NCBI RefSeq assembly: GCF_016862915.1
Contig: NZ_BONW01000021.1
Location: 523,616-587,615 of the forward strand
From: Plantactinospora endophytica
Lineage (GTDB): Bacteria > Actinomycetota > Actinomycetes > Mycobacteriales > Micromonosporaceae
Reading direction: 5' to 3'
Length of the DNA: 64,000 nt
The notes below the pieces were generated by a model that saw only the letters and a program-made list of their open reading frames with translations, did no database searches and was not told the origin of the DNA. Positions 52,571 through 60,497 of the stretch are shown piece by piece (within the stretch, counting starts at the first letter, position 1; each line of letters starts with the position of its first letter). The position numbers were made by a program, and so were the translations under genes.

Positions 52571-52633
52571 GGCCGGGGCGGGCGTGCCGATTCGGGCGAC
52601 CACGGTGGAGCCCGCCTCCCGTACCGTGATGCT

Positions 52634-54448
52634 GTGCGAGGCACAGGCGCGAGACTGGGGATCGACTTCGGCACCTACAACACCGTCGCGGTACTGGCGC
52701 TGGCGGGCCGGGATCCCCGGCCCCTGTTGTTCGACGGGTCGCCGCTGCTGCGCTCGGCGGTCTGCGCCGATACCGGCGAGCGGCTGCTGGTCGGCCAGGA
52801 CGCGCTGCACACCGCGCTCTCCCTGCCGCAGTCCTACGAGCCCTATCCGAAGCGCTGCGTCGACGAGGGCACCGTACTGCTCGGCGGCCGGGAGATGTCG
52901 GTCGAGGAGCTGTTCGCCGCGCCGCTGCGCCGGGTTGCCAGCGAGGTACGCCTGGTCACCAGCGAGCCGGTCACCGAGGCGGTGCTGACCTACCCGGCCG
53001 CCTGGGGTACGCACCGCCGGGGCACCCTGCTGGCCGCCGCCAACAAGGTGCTGCCGACCGTACGCCTGGTCGCCGAGCCGGTCGCCGCCGCCAACTTCTT
53101 CGTGGAGGTGGCCGGGCGGGAGTTGCCGGTCGGTCAGTGCGCGGTCGTCTACGACTTCGGCGCCGGCACCTTCGACGTGACCGTGGTACGCCGCGACGTC
53201 GACGGGTTCGAGGTGCTGGCGACCGAGGGGTTGGCCGACTGCGGCGGGCTGGACATCGACGCCGCGATCGTGGAGCGGATCGGTGCCACCATCGGCAGCC
53301 GGGACGAGACACTGTGGACCCGGCTGACCAGCCCGGACACCACCTCGGACCGCCGGGCGAGCCAGCAACTCTGGGCCAACGCACGGGCCGGCAAGGAGAT
53401 GCTGACCCGCAGCACCACGACACTGGTGCACGTACCGCTCTTCGACGTGGACCTGCCGCTGGGCCGGGAGGAGTTGGAGGAGCTGGCCGAGCCGGTGATC
53501 GCGCGTACCGTGTCGACCACCCGGGCGCTGCTCGGCCGGGTGACCGACGGCGAGTCGTCGGTCGCCGCCGTCTTCCTCTCCGGCGGGTCGAGCCGGATGC
53601 CGGCGGTCGCCACCGCGCTGCACCGGGCGTTGGACATCGCGCCGAGCGTGGTGGAGCAGCCGGAACTGGTGGTGGCCGAGGGCAGCCTGCGCATCCCGCC
53701 CGGCTCCGGCGGTCCGGCCGCCGTGGAGGCGACTGATGCGACCACTGTGGACTCGACGGCGGCGCTGCCGACCGCCGAACTCGCCGGCGCTGGGAGGCCC
53801 GGTGGGCGGGCCGGCCGCTGGACCTCGCTCCGCCGGTCGCGGCGGGCAAGGCTCGTCGGGGTGGGCCTGACGGTCGCCGGCATCGTGGGCGCGGCCACCG
53901 TCACCGCCTCGCTCGCCGCCGGCAACGACCCGGATCCGGGTACCGGCGCGGGCGCCGCGCCGACGTCGAGCCTCTCGGCCGGCCCGAGCCCGTCACCGAC
54001 CCCCGTCGTCACGCCCACGGTGACCGCCGCCGGAGTGGACAGTTGCATGGTCGGCGTCTGGCGGCTGACCAGTACGCAGCACACCAACAAGATCGACAAC
54101 CGGAACGTGGTCTTCAGCGGCACCGGCGGCACCCTCCAGACCTACACCGCGAACGGCAGGGTCACCCTGGACTTCAACAAGAGCCAGGACTCGTCCGCGA
54201 CCGTCCGCGGGGTGAAGTGGCGCCAGCGCACCAGGGGTACCGCGAGCGCCAACGTCTACCACCGCAACGGCCTGGAGTACGTCAGCAACGTACGGGCCAA
54301 GGGGACGATCACGCTCTACCGGGGCAGCAGCCGCAACGTCACCGACCCGCTGTCCCTGGTCCTCGAACCGAGCGAGTACATCTGCACCGGCGACACGATG
54401 AGGTTCTTCGGCGGCGACGGCAGCAGCGAGTGGGTCCGGGTGCGCTGA
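52634..54448 (+). CDS. Hsp70-like ATPase with transmembrane anchor and extracytoplasmic domain
   Basis: 604 residues from GTG 52634, probably leaderless. Residues ~1-360 are the Hsp70 actin-fold ATPase: LGIDFGTYNTVAVLAL (phosphate 1), VVYDFGAGTFDVTVV (phosphate 2) and VFLSGGSSRMPAVATAL (adenosine). There is no peptide-binding Hsp70 C-terminus. Instead a membrane helix (~413-433, VGLTVAGIVGAATVTASLAAG), a Thr/Pro/Ser linker and a ~140-residue outer domain with one Cys near each end follow (SCMVGVWRL ... YICTGDTMRF), lipocalin-like in strand pattern. It may couple cytosolic ATP state to an envelope signal. Confidence 0.85.
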   Translation: MRGTGARLGIDFGTYNTVAVLALAGRDPRPLLFDGSPLLRSAVCADTGERLLVGQDALHTALSLPQSYEPYPKRCVDEGTVLLGGREMSVEELFAAPLRRVASEVRLVTSEPVTEAVLTYPAAWGTHRRGTLLAAANKVLPTVRLVAEPVAAANFFVEVAGRELPVGQCAVVYDFGAGTFDVTVVRRDVDGFEVLATEGLADCGGLDIDAAIVERIGATIGSRDETLWTRLTSPDTTSDRRASQQLWANARAGKEMLTRSTTTLVHVPLFDVDLPLGREELEELAEPVIARTVSTTRALLGRVTDGESSVAAVFLSGGSSRMPAVATALHRALDIAPSVVEQPELVVAEGSLRIPPGSGGPAAVEATDATTVDSTAALPTAELAGAGRPGGRAGRWTSLRRSRRARLVGVGLTVAGIVGAATVTASLAAGNDPDPGTGAGAAPTSSLSAGPSPSPTPVVTPTVTAAGVDSCMVGVWRLTSTQHTNKIDNRNVVFSGTGGTLQTYTANGRVTLDFNKSQDSSATVRGVKWRQRTRGTASANVYHRNGLEYVSNVRAKGTITLYRGSSRNVTDPLSLVLEPSEYICTGDTMRFFGGDGSSEWVRVR

Positions 54449-54511
54449 GCCCCGCCGTACCGCCCGGACGAGGCCGGTCGAGGCCGGTCCCGACACCGCC
54501 CGCGCCGGGGC

Positions 54512-55363
54512 TCAGAACAGGGTCAGCGGCTCGGCCGGGATCGGCTCCGGCAGGGCGTCGAGTTCCGGTACCCGGGCCCGGACGTCGTCGTGGAACCGGC
54601 GGGCGAGCATCGGCGCGTCGGCGTTGTCCGGGGTGTGCACGAAGACCGTCGGCGAGCGGCCCTCGCGCAGCCAACCTGCGGTGACGTCGATCCACCGCTG
54701 CCAGCCCTCGACGGTCCGGGCGGTGTCGTCGCGGCCGAGGTACCGGACGATCGGCCGGTCGGTCAGCGCGACCGACCGGAGCGGCATCCGTGGCTTCTTG
54801 GTCCAGGCGTCCCGTTCCGCGTCGCTGGTCGGCGGGCTCCGGAAAAACGCGGTGGTGTCGAACGGCACCCACTCGGCGTGCGCGGCGACGAGTACCCCTT
54901 CGAGCAGCCGCGTCGCGCGGGGGTCGGTGAAGAAGACCGGATCGCGGACCTCGACGGCGTACCGGTGGGAGTCGGGGAGCTGCCGCAGGAAGCGGGCGAG
55001 CACGGGCACGTCGTCGGGGGTGAACGATCCAGGTAGCTGGATCCAGAGCGCGTGCGCCCGTGGGCCGAGCGGCTCGATCGCGTCCAGGAAGATCCGCAGC
55101 GGTTCGTCGACGTCGGTGAGCCGGCGTTCGTGCGTGACGACCTTCGGAATCTTGACCACGAACCGGAAGTCGGGGTCGGTCTGCCCGGCCCACGACGCCA
55201 CGGTCTCCCGGGCCGGAGTCGCGTAGAAGGTGGTGTTCCCCTCGACCGCGTCGCACCAACTGGCGTAGGACCGCAGCCGCTCCGACGGCGGCAGCGGGTG
55301 CGCCAGGAAGCGCCCCTGCCAGGACTTGTGCGTCCACATCGCGCATCCCACCGAAAGACGCAT
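54512..55363 (-). CDS. DUF72-family protein
   Basis: 283 residues from ATG 55363. TIM-barrel DUF72/YecE-like features: LSVGCAMWTHKSWQGRFL, ASWCDAVEGNTTFYATPARE, DFRFVVKIPKVVTHERRL, LWIQLPGSFTPD and VFVHTPDNADAPMLARRF. Function is unknown. Members are cytosolic and sometimes lie near nucleases. The ends are convergent with the Hsp70-like gene. Confidence 0.88.
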   Translation of the reverse strand: MRLSVGCAMWTHKSWQGRFLAHPLPPSERLRSYASWCDAVEGNTTFYATPARETVASWAGQTDPDFRFVVKIPKVVTHERRLTDVDEPLRIFLDAIEPLGPRAHALWIQLPGSFTPDDVPVLARFLRQLPDSHRYAVEVRDPVFFTDPRATRLLEGVLVAAHAEWVPFDTTAFFRSPPTSDAERDAWTKKPRMPLRSVALTDRPIVRYLGRDDTARTVEGWQRWIDVTAGWLREGRSPTVFVHTPDNADAPMLARRFHDDVRARVPELDALPEPIPAEPLTLF

Positions 55364-55675
55364 CCCGATCCTGATCCCTCCCGGAGCTGTCACCAGGTCC
55401 GAGGCACCCCGCCCCGGAACCACCCGCATCAGGCGCCGTCCGCCGCCTCACGCCGTCCGCCGTGTCGGGGTCGTCCGCCGCGTCACGCCGCACACCGCCT
55501 CACGCCGCCCGCCGCGTCAGGTCGTCTGCCGCACGGGGAGAACCGTATACCGGTGCCGGGTACCCGGCGGGCGGTGCGGCGGGCTGGGTCGCGCAGGTGT
55601 CGGTGACCGGTCCGAGGGTGCGGGCGGCCGCGCACGGCTTGACCTCGCCCCAAGGGCGGGCCGCAGACTCGGGAC
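55364..55675. other. Divergent promoter region between DUF72 and MerR genes
   Basis: About 310 bases without a gene. 55435-55535 is built of degenerate repeats of CCGCGTCACGCCG type. The GGACGTGGAAC just before 55676 offers no good ribosome site, so the MerR transcript may be leaderless. Confidence 0.45.
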
Positions 55676-56479
55676 GTGGAACGGAAGTACCTGCGAGCCG
55701 GGGAGTTCGGCGCGGCCGGTCGGCTGTCGCCGAAGGCCCTGCGGCTCTACGCCGAGCAGGGCCTGCTCGTACCGGCGAGCGTCGACCCCGCCACCGGCTA
55801 CCGCTACTACAGCCCGGACCAGTTGCCCCGGGCCCGGTTGATCGCCCGGCTGCGTCGGCTCGGGCTGCCGCTGGCCCGGATCGGTCCGCTGGCCGACCTC
55901 ACCCCGGAGGCCCGGGCACTCGAACTGCGCGGTTGGCTGGCCGCCCAGCGCAGCCTGCTCGACCAGCGGGCGGCGGTGGTGGAGGCGTTACGCTGGTCCG
56001 GCGCGGAGAGCGGGCTCGTCGACGCCGTCCAGCTCCGGGACGTGCCGGCGACGAAGGTGCTCTGCCGGAGCCGCCAGGTCGACACCACGGCGCTCGATCA
56101 TGCGATCCGGACGGCCGAACGAGCCATCCGGGAACACCTCCGCTCCTCGGGGCTGGGCGACGGCGGCCCGACCCTCGTGTACTTCCAGGATCTGGTCACG
56201 CCGGACAGCGAGGGCCCGGTCGAGGTGGCGGTGCCGTACGACGGCAGCGTCGAACCGGCCGGCGACCTGTACATCCGGTTGGTGCCGGCACACACCGAGG
56301 CGTACCTGCCCGCACCGGCGGGGTACGAGGACTTCCCGCTGGTCCTCCGGGTCTACGACGCTCTGGAGGCGTGGACCGACACCCGCCCCGACGTCACCTG
56401 CGTCGGCCACCCCTACGAGATCTGTCCCGGCACCGGGGCGGCCCGGTTCGACGTCGCCTACCCGGTCGACGTCGCCTGA
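55676..56479 (+). CDS. MerR-family regulator with GyrI-like effector domain
   Basis: 267 residues. N-terminal MerR HTH (GRLSPKALRLYAEQGLLVPA, then DPATGYRYYSPDQLPRARLI), a coiled-coil dimer helix (~95-115) and a C-terminal effector domain of the BmrR/GyrI type (~120-267, ending VGHPYEICP). Senses a small hydrophobic ligand and activates a nearby promoter; the target may be the downstream gene. Cysteine metal sites of metal-sensing MerR proteins are absent. Confidence 0.88.
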   Translation: MERKYLRAGEFGAAGRLSPKALRLYAEQGLLVPASVDPATGYRYYSPDQLPRARLIARLRRLGLPLARIGPLADLTPEARALELRGWLAAQRSLLDQRAAVVEALRWSGAESGLVDAVQLRDVPATKVLCRSRQVDTTALDHAIRTAERAIREHLRSSGLGDGGPTLVYFQDLVTPDSEGPVEVAVPYDGSVEPAGDLYIRLVPAHTEAYLPAPAGYEDFPLVLRVYDALEAWTDTRPDVTCVGHPYEICPGTGAARFDVAYPVDVA

Positions 56480-56576
56480 CCGGCTACCCGATCCCCCGCC
56501 TGCCCGATCCCCGCCTGCCCGATCCCTGCCTACCCGGTCTCCCTGACCGGTCCTCGCCCAACCGAAAGGCTTCCCG

Positions 56577-57497
56577 TTGCGTCACCTCCCGTACGTCGGC
56601 AGCGGCCCGTACTGCTATGCCAACTCCTTCGCGATGCTGCTCGGTGAGGAGTCTCCGTCGACCGCCGTCATCGAGGTCGCCACCGGTGGCCCGTTCGGCA
56701 TGCAACTCATCGGCGGCACGACGGTGTTCTTCGACGCGTACGGCTGGAATCCCGAGCTGGGGTTCGACCAGGCGCTCGAAGCGATCGGCTGGACCTCGAC
56801 GGTCAGCAGGGGCGGCGACGCGGACGAGGCGCTCGCCCGGCTCGCCTCGGCTGCCGCGAAGGGCCCGGTGTGGGTCGGCTCGCTGGAGATGGGCCATCTG
56901 CACCACCATCCCGAGATGACCGGACCGATCGGCGCCGACCACTTCGTCGTCGTCCTCGACGTAAACGACGTACGGGTGCTCGTGCACGACCCGCACGGAT
57001 ACCCGTACGCCGAGGTGCCGATCAGCGACTTCATGGCGGCCTGGCGGGCCGAGACCGTGAACTACGGCGAGCCGTACACGATGCGTACCGACTTCACCAG
57101 GGTCGCCGAGGTGGCGGACGCCGACGCGATCCGGTCGATCATCCCGACCGCGATCCGGCGGCTGTCCATGCGGACCGAGTTGGAGATGCCGCCCGGCAGT
57201 CTCGGCAACGGCGAGGCCGCCGAGCGGGTGGCCCAGATGATCGAGGCCGGCGCCGGTGACGGACTCCGCGAGCATCTGATCTACTTCGCGATCCGGGTCG
57301 GCGCGCGGCGGCTCAGCGACACTGCCGACTGCCTGCTGCTGGCCGGGTACCCCGAATCGGCGCAGGTCGCGGCGGCCCAGGCCCGACTTGTCGGCTCGAT
57401 GCAGTACCCGATGGTGGTCGGCGACCTCCCGGCGGCGGCCGCCGCGCTCCGCGAACTCGCGCCCAGCTACGACCGGCTGCGGGCCGCCCTCACCTGA
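56577..57497 (+). CDS. BtrH-N/C39-like cysteine-peptidase-fold protein
   Basis: 306 residues. It opens HLPYVGSGPYCYANSFAML with Cys and the GPxCYANS motif of papain-like BtrH N-terminal/C39 domains. A His in GADHFVVVLDVND and an Asp in LVHDPHGYPYAEV complete a plausible triad. The C-terminal ~120 residues are helical. BtrH transfers an acyl group in butirosin biosynthesis; here acyltransfer or peptidase activity is possible but unproven. The start at 56577 is used with a weak site. The upstream spacer has four CTGCCCGATCCCC-type repeats. Confidence 0.7.
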   Translation: MRHLPYVGSGPYCYANSFAMLLGEESPSTAVIEVATGGPFGMQLIGGTTVFFDAYGWNPELGFDQALEAIGWTSTVSRGGDADEALARLASAAAKGPVWVGSLEMGHLHHHPEMTGPIGADHFVVVLDVNDVRVLVHDPHGYPYAEVPISDFMAAWRAETVNYGEPYTMRTDFTRVAEVADADAIRSIIPTAIRRLSMRTELEMPPGSLGNGEAAERVAQMIEAGAGDGLREHLIYFAIRVGARRLSDTADCLLLAGYPESAQVAAAQARLVGSMQYPMVVGDLPAAAAALRELAPSYDRLRAALT

Positions 57498-57612
57498 ATG
57501 CCTGGTCGGAGTCGGGGCCGGCGGGACCTGATCGTCGTCACGGTTGCCTGTCGCGGCACCCCGCGCCACGGTCTTCCGCACGCCGTCGAGCGGTCTTCCG
57601 CACGTCGCCCGA

Positions 57613-58266
57613 TCACCCGGCCCCACTCGTCCGGATGTCCGGGCCGGCGCCGAGGATGTCCTCGCCGAAGGCGGCGGCGAGCGCCTCTGCGATCAGCTCG
57701 GGCAGCTCGGTCCGTCCGTCGTCCTCGGCCCAGCGCACCAGGGCCGTGTGCATGGCGGCCAGGCAGGCGCTGGCTGCCGCCTGGGCGCGGAACGCCGCGT
57801 CGGGATCGGTCGTGTCGTCCCCGAGCGCGCCGACGATCGCCTGCTGAAGGACGTAGTGGTTGTCTAAATGCTTGGCTCGCAGGGCCGGCGTCGAGATCAT
57901 CAGCCGGAGGCGGGCGAGTAGGAACTGCCCGTCCGCCGTCAGGCCGGGTCCGCGGCTGCCGGCGGTCAATTCCGTACTCGATTCGACGAGCGCACCGCCG
58001 ATGCGGCGGACCAGCGGCTGTGCGGCGGACGACGCGGCGATCCGCTCGGCGATGAGGCTGCCGTACTGGTCGACCAGGACGAGATCCTCCTTCGTCGGGA
58101 AGTGCCGGTACACGGTCATCGGTGACACGCCAGCGGCTTCGGCGACGTCCGTCATGGTCGTGGCGTCGTACCCGCGCTCGGCGAACAGCCGTACCGCGTG
58201 CGCCTGGATCATGCGCTGCGTCTCGGCTCGGCGTTGCGCGCGAAGCGTTGAGTACCGGTCAGGCAT
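57613..58266 (-). CDS. TetR/AcrR-family repressor
   Basis: 217 residues from ATG 58266. HTH: MIQAHAVRLFAERGYDATTM, VAEAAGVSPMTVYRHFPTKE. The helical C-terminus contains LLARLRLMISTPALRAKHL, typical of the acyl-CoA/drug-sensing AcrR type. Divergent from the SDR gene over a 70-base region that holds a perfect palindrome, so it probably represses both genes and is released by the SDR's substrate. Confidence 0.93.
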   Translation of the reverse strand: MPDRYSTLRAQRRAETQRMIQAHAVRLFAERGYDATTMTDVAEAAGVSPMTVYRHFPTKEDLVLVDQYGSLIAERIAASSAAQPLVRRIGGALVESSTELTAGSRGPGLTADGQFLLARLRLMISTPALRAKHLDNHYVLQQAIVGALGDDTTDPDAAFRAQAAASACLAAMHTALVRWAEDDGRTELPELIAEALAAAFGEDILGAGPDIRTSGAG

Positions 58267-58275
58267 GTGGTAGAC

Positions 58276-58292
58276 ACTACCGCAGCGGTAGT
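58276..58292. promoter_or_regulatory. TetR operator palindrome for the TetR/SDR pair
   Basis: ACTACCGC A GCGGTAGT, perfect 8-base arms. Also in the region: GGTAG(T/C)TACTAACA at 58287-58300 and 58305-58318, a direct repeat. Confidence 0.75.
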
Positions 58293-58336
58293 TACTAACA
58301 GTTTGGTAGCTACTAACATCAAGGATGGTGGTTGGC

Positions 58337-59101
58337 ATGGGTGATCTGACCGGCAAGACGGCTCTGGTGACCGGAGCATCGCGCGGGATCGGGCAGGCGA
58401 TCGCCGCGCGGCTGGCGGCAGACGGGGCTACGGTCATCGTGCACTTCGGCACGGACAAGGACGGCGCGACCGCGACGGTCGACGGAATCACCCGTACCGG
58501 CGGTACCGCGCTCGCCGTCCGCGCCGAACTGGGCGTGGACGACGACGTCGAGACGCTCTTCGCGGGGGTCGAGACCGGCCTGGCCGGGCGACCGCTCGAC
58601 ATCCTCGTCAACAACGCGGCGACCGCGCCCGCCGGCCCGATCGGAGCAACGACGCGGGCCGAGTTCGACCACCTCTTCGCGGTGAACGTGCGAGCGCCGT
58701 ACTTCATCATCCAGCGGGCACTACCACTGCTCCGCGACGGTGGCCGCATCATCACGATCTCGTCCGTGGCGACCCGGATGGCCAACCCCACCCAGACGTC
58801 ATTCGCGATGACGAAGGGCGCCGTCGAGACGATGAGCATGACCCTGGCCAACCAACTCGGCGTACGGGGAATCACCGTGAACGCGGTCGCCCCCGGCGCC
58901 ACTCGCACGGCGACCAACGGAGCCGCCTTCGAGGCACCCGGACTGGCCGACCTGGTCGCCGGAACTACCGCCCTGGATCGGCTGGGCGCACCCGACGACG
59001 TCGCCGACGTGGTCGCGTTCCTCGCCTCCGACGCGGCCCGCTGGATCACCGGCCAGGTCATCGACGCGAGCGGCGGCCTGTTCCTCGGCCCACGCGTCTG
59101 A
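58337..59101 (+). CDS. Short-chain dehydrogenase/reductase with Tyr-to-Phe active-site change
   Basis: 254 residues from ATG 58337 (ATG 58325 is possible too). Classical SDR: ALVTGASRGIGQAIA (NADPH), LVNNAATAPAG, active Ser in IITISSVATRM and KGAVETM helix. The Tyr of YxxxK is replaced by Phe (codon TTC at 58802-58804, F156; K160 kept), which should weaken or alter reductase chemistry. Divergent from its TetR repressor. The substrate is unknown. Confidence 0.9.
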   Translation: MGDLTGKTALVTGASRGIGQAIAARLAADGATVIVHFGTDKDGATATVDGITRTGGTALAVRAELGVDDDVETLFAGVETGLAGRPLDILVNNAATAPAGPIGATTRAEFDHLFAVNVRAPYFIIQRALPLLRDGGRIITISSVATRMANPTQTSFAMTKGAVETMSMTLANQLGVRGITVNAVAPGATRTATNGAAFEAPGLADLVAGTTALDRLGAPDDVADVVAFLASDAARWITGQVIDASGGLFLGPRV

Positions 59102-60026
59102 TCAGGGACGGAAAGTGGTGCTCGGGGCTTGACGCGGCAATCGTGGAGTGGGACGAGGCGCTGCGATACCTCGTACCTGACGGCCAGAACCACCATTTCA
59201 AGCGTCCGGCGCTATGAACGGTCGGGGTGCCCCGGGCAGGAGCCAGAACGGATCTGCGACGCCCCGTCCGGCTAACACACCGCGTCAGCATCGCCTGATC
59301 AGCCACGGTTCACTCACGGAAGGGCCGAAGCGCAGGTCGGTATCCCGCCGGGGCACCACAAAGAACTGTGCGCCAAACACCGGCGTGTTGATCATAGAAG
59401 CTAGCTATCCCCTGCCGGCCCCCCGACGGGCGTGACACGGACAAGGATCAGCGGGTTCGTACGCTATCGGGACCATTGCACCCAACCTGTCAGCATTCGA
59501 ACCCTCAACCTGTACTTGAGGGTCCTGAACTGGCCGTGTCCGCCGTTCATGCGAAAGTACGGCGCGATGGGTATCGAACCCGCCCGGCTTGAGCCTGGCG
59601 AATCTCTGAAGTTCTGCGTACGTACTATCGAACCACGTCGGGCAACAGCGGGTGGCGGACCCCTGGCCGGGTTCGGCAGTAGGTGCCTCCGGGTGCCACC
59701 GGCGGTTGAGGGGCGCCGAACAGCCGAGCCGACCCGACGCGTGGTCCACAGGCATAGGCGCAGAGGCGATGCTCCTCGTTGTCGAGCGACTAGTAGCGCT
59801 TTGCCAGGTCGGCGGGCAGGCCGGGCCAGAGCGCGGATCGGATCCGAGGCCCGAGGCCGTGACCTGCTTGAACGCTGGGCCGCTCGTTGCGGCGCAACGC
59901 CCAGCCCGGCGGCGTTCGTGCAGGTCAGCGCGATGTAACAAAGCACTACTAGGCGCGACGGCTGAACAACCGCCCTCGAACCTACCGGGATGCCCACCCC
60001 GTTAGCGAAGGCGGGATAATGCTTCC
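59102..60026. other. 0.9-kb stretch without convincing gene, probable island boundary
   Basis: Open frames here have no protein-like composition or ribosome sites on either strand. Base composition becomes lower in GC and richer in short repeats compared with the preceding 59 kb. A perfect hairpin is at 59501-59523. I found no integrase, transposase or tRNA. It may be a decayed remnant at the edge of an acquired island. Confidence 0.5.
59501..59523. repeat. Perfect 8-bp-stem hairpin
   Basis: ACCCTCAA, loop CCTGTAC, TTGAGGGT. Without a U tract. It could be a terminator or an attachment-site arm. Confidence 0.45.
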
Positions 60027-60407
60027 GTGGCTGCCGTTCAGACTCTCGATGAGATTCAGGCGATTCTGCATCGCCTCCAGGGCGAAGAGATCGCGACACT
60101 CCAGGTGCTCGGGATCAACTCGATGAAGTCGACCTCGCCCCTCCCGGGGACCGTCGTCGGCGACACGGTCGAGAGCACGTCAGTCGATAACCGGCTCGTC
60201 TCCATCACCACCAGCCTCCACGCCATCGTCTTCGACCTCCAGCGGACGGGCAGGATCGTGTGGTTGGACAGCGCTCAGCCGTACGTGATGGTTGCAGGTA
60301 CCTCGCGTCCCACGGCGCGTCTCCTACTCGCCAGCGGGAAGGGGCTCGACCTGACCGAGCCGGCCAAGACGAAGCGCATCACGGTGACCGTGACGACGCG
60401 GGCGTGA
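60027..60407 (+). CDS. Small hypothetical protein, possibly Fpg-N-domain-like
   Basis: 126 residues from GTG 60027, preceded by GGATAAT, a -10-like box, so probably leaderless. No family is certain. The order VGDTVESTSVDNRLVSITT, then IVFDLQRTGRIVWLD and later GLDLTEPAKTKRITVTV resembles the beta-sandwich N-domain of formamidopyrimidine-DNA glycosylase (GK..., LxMTGR, DPR), but the N-terminal catalytic Pro-Glu is missing. A nucleic-acid-binding role is an inference. It lies 90 bases before the GHKL ATPase gene on the same strand. Confidence 0.6.
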   Translation: MAAVQTLDEIQAILHRLQGEEIATLQVLGINSMKSTSPLPGTVVGDTVESTSVDNRLVSITTSLHAIVFDLQRTGRIVWLDSAQPYVMVAGTSRPTARLLLASGKGLDLTEPAKTKRITVTVTTRA

Positions 60408-60497
60408 GTCCACAATCCTGCACAGATGCCCCGTGCACCGGAACCTCTCGAGCAGCTACTCTGAGCCCAGTGGTTTCGCATCGACGCACGGAGGATC

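Noticed and set aside
59569..59581. GGGTATCGAACCC, resembling the T-arm of a tRNA on the minus strand
   Set aside because: Only three stem pairs extend around it, and no acceptor, D-arm or anticodon arm could be built. Kept only as a hint for an attachment site.
59432..59938. 168-codon plus-strand frame in the island-boundary stretch
   Set aside because: Arg/Pro-rich without family features, no ribosome site, and equally long frames exist on the opposite strand.
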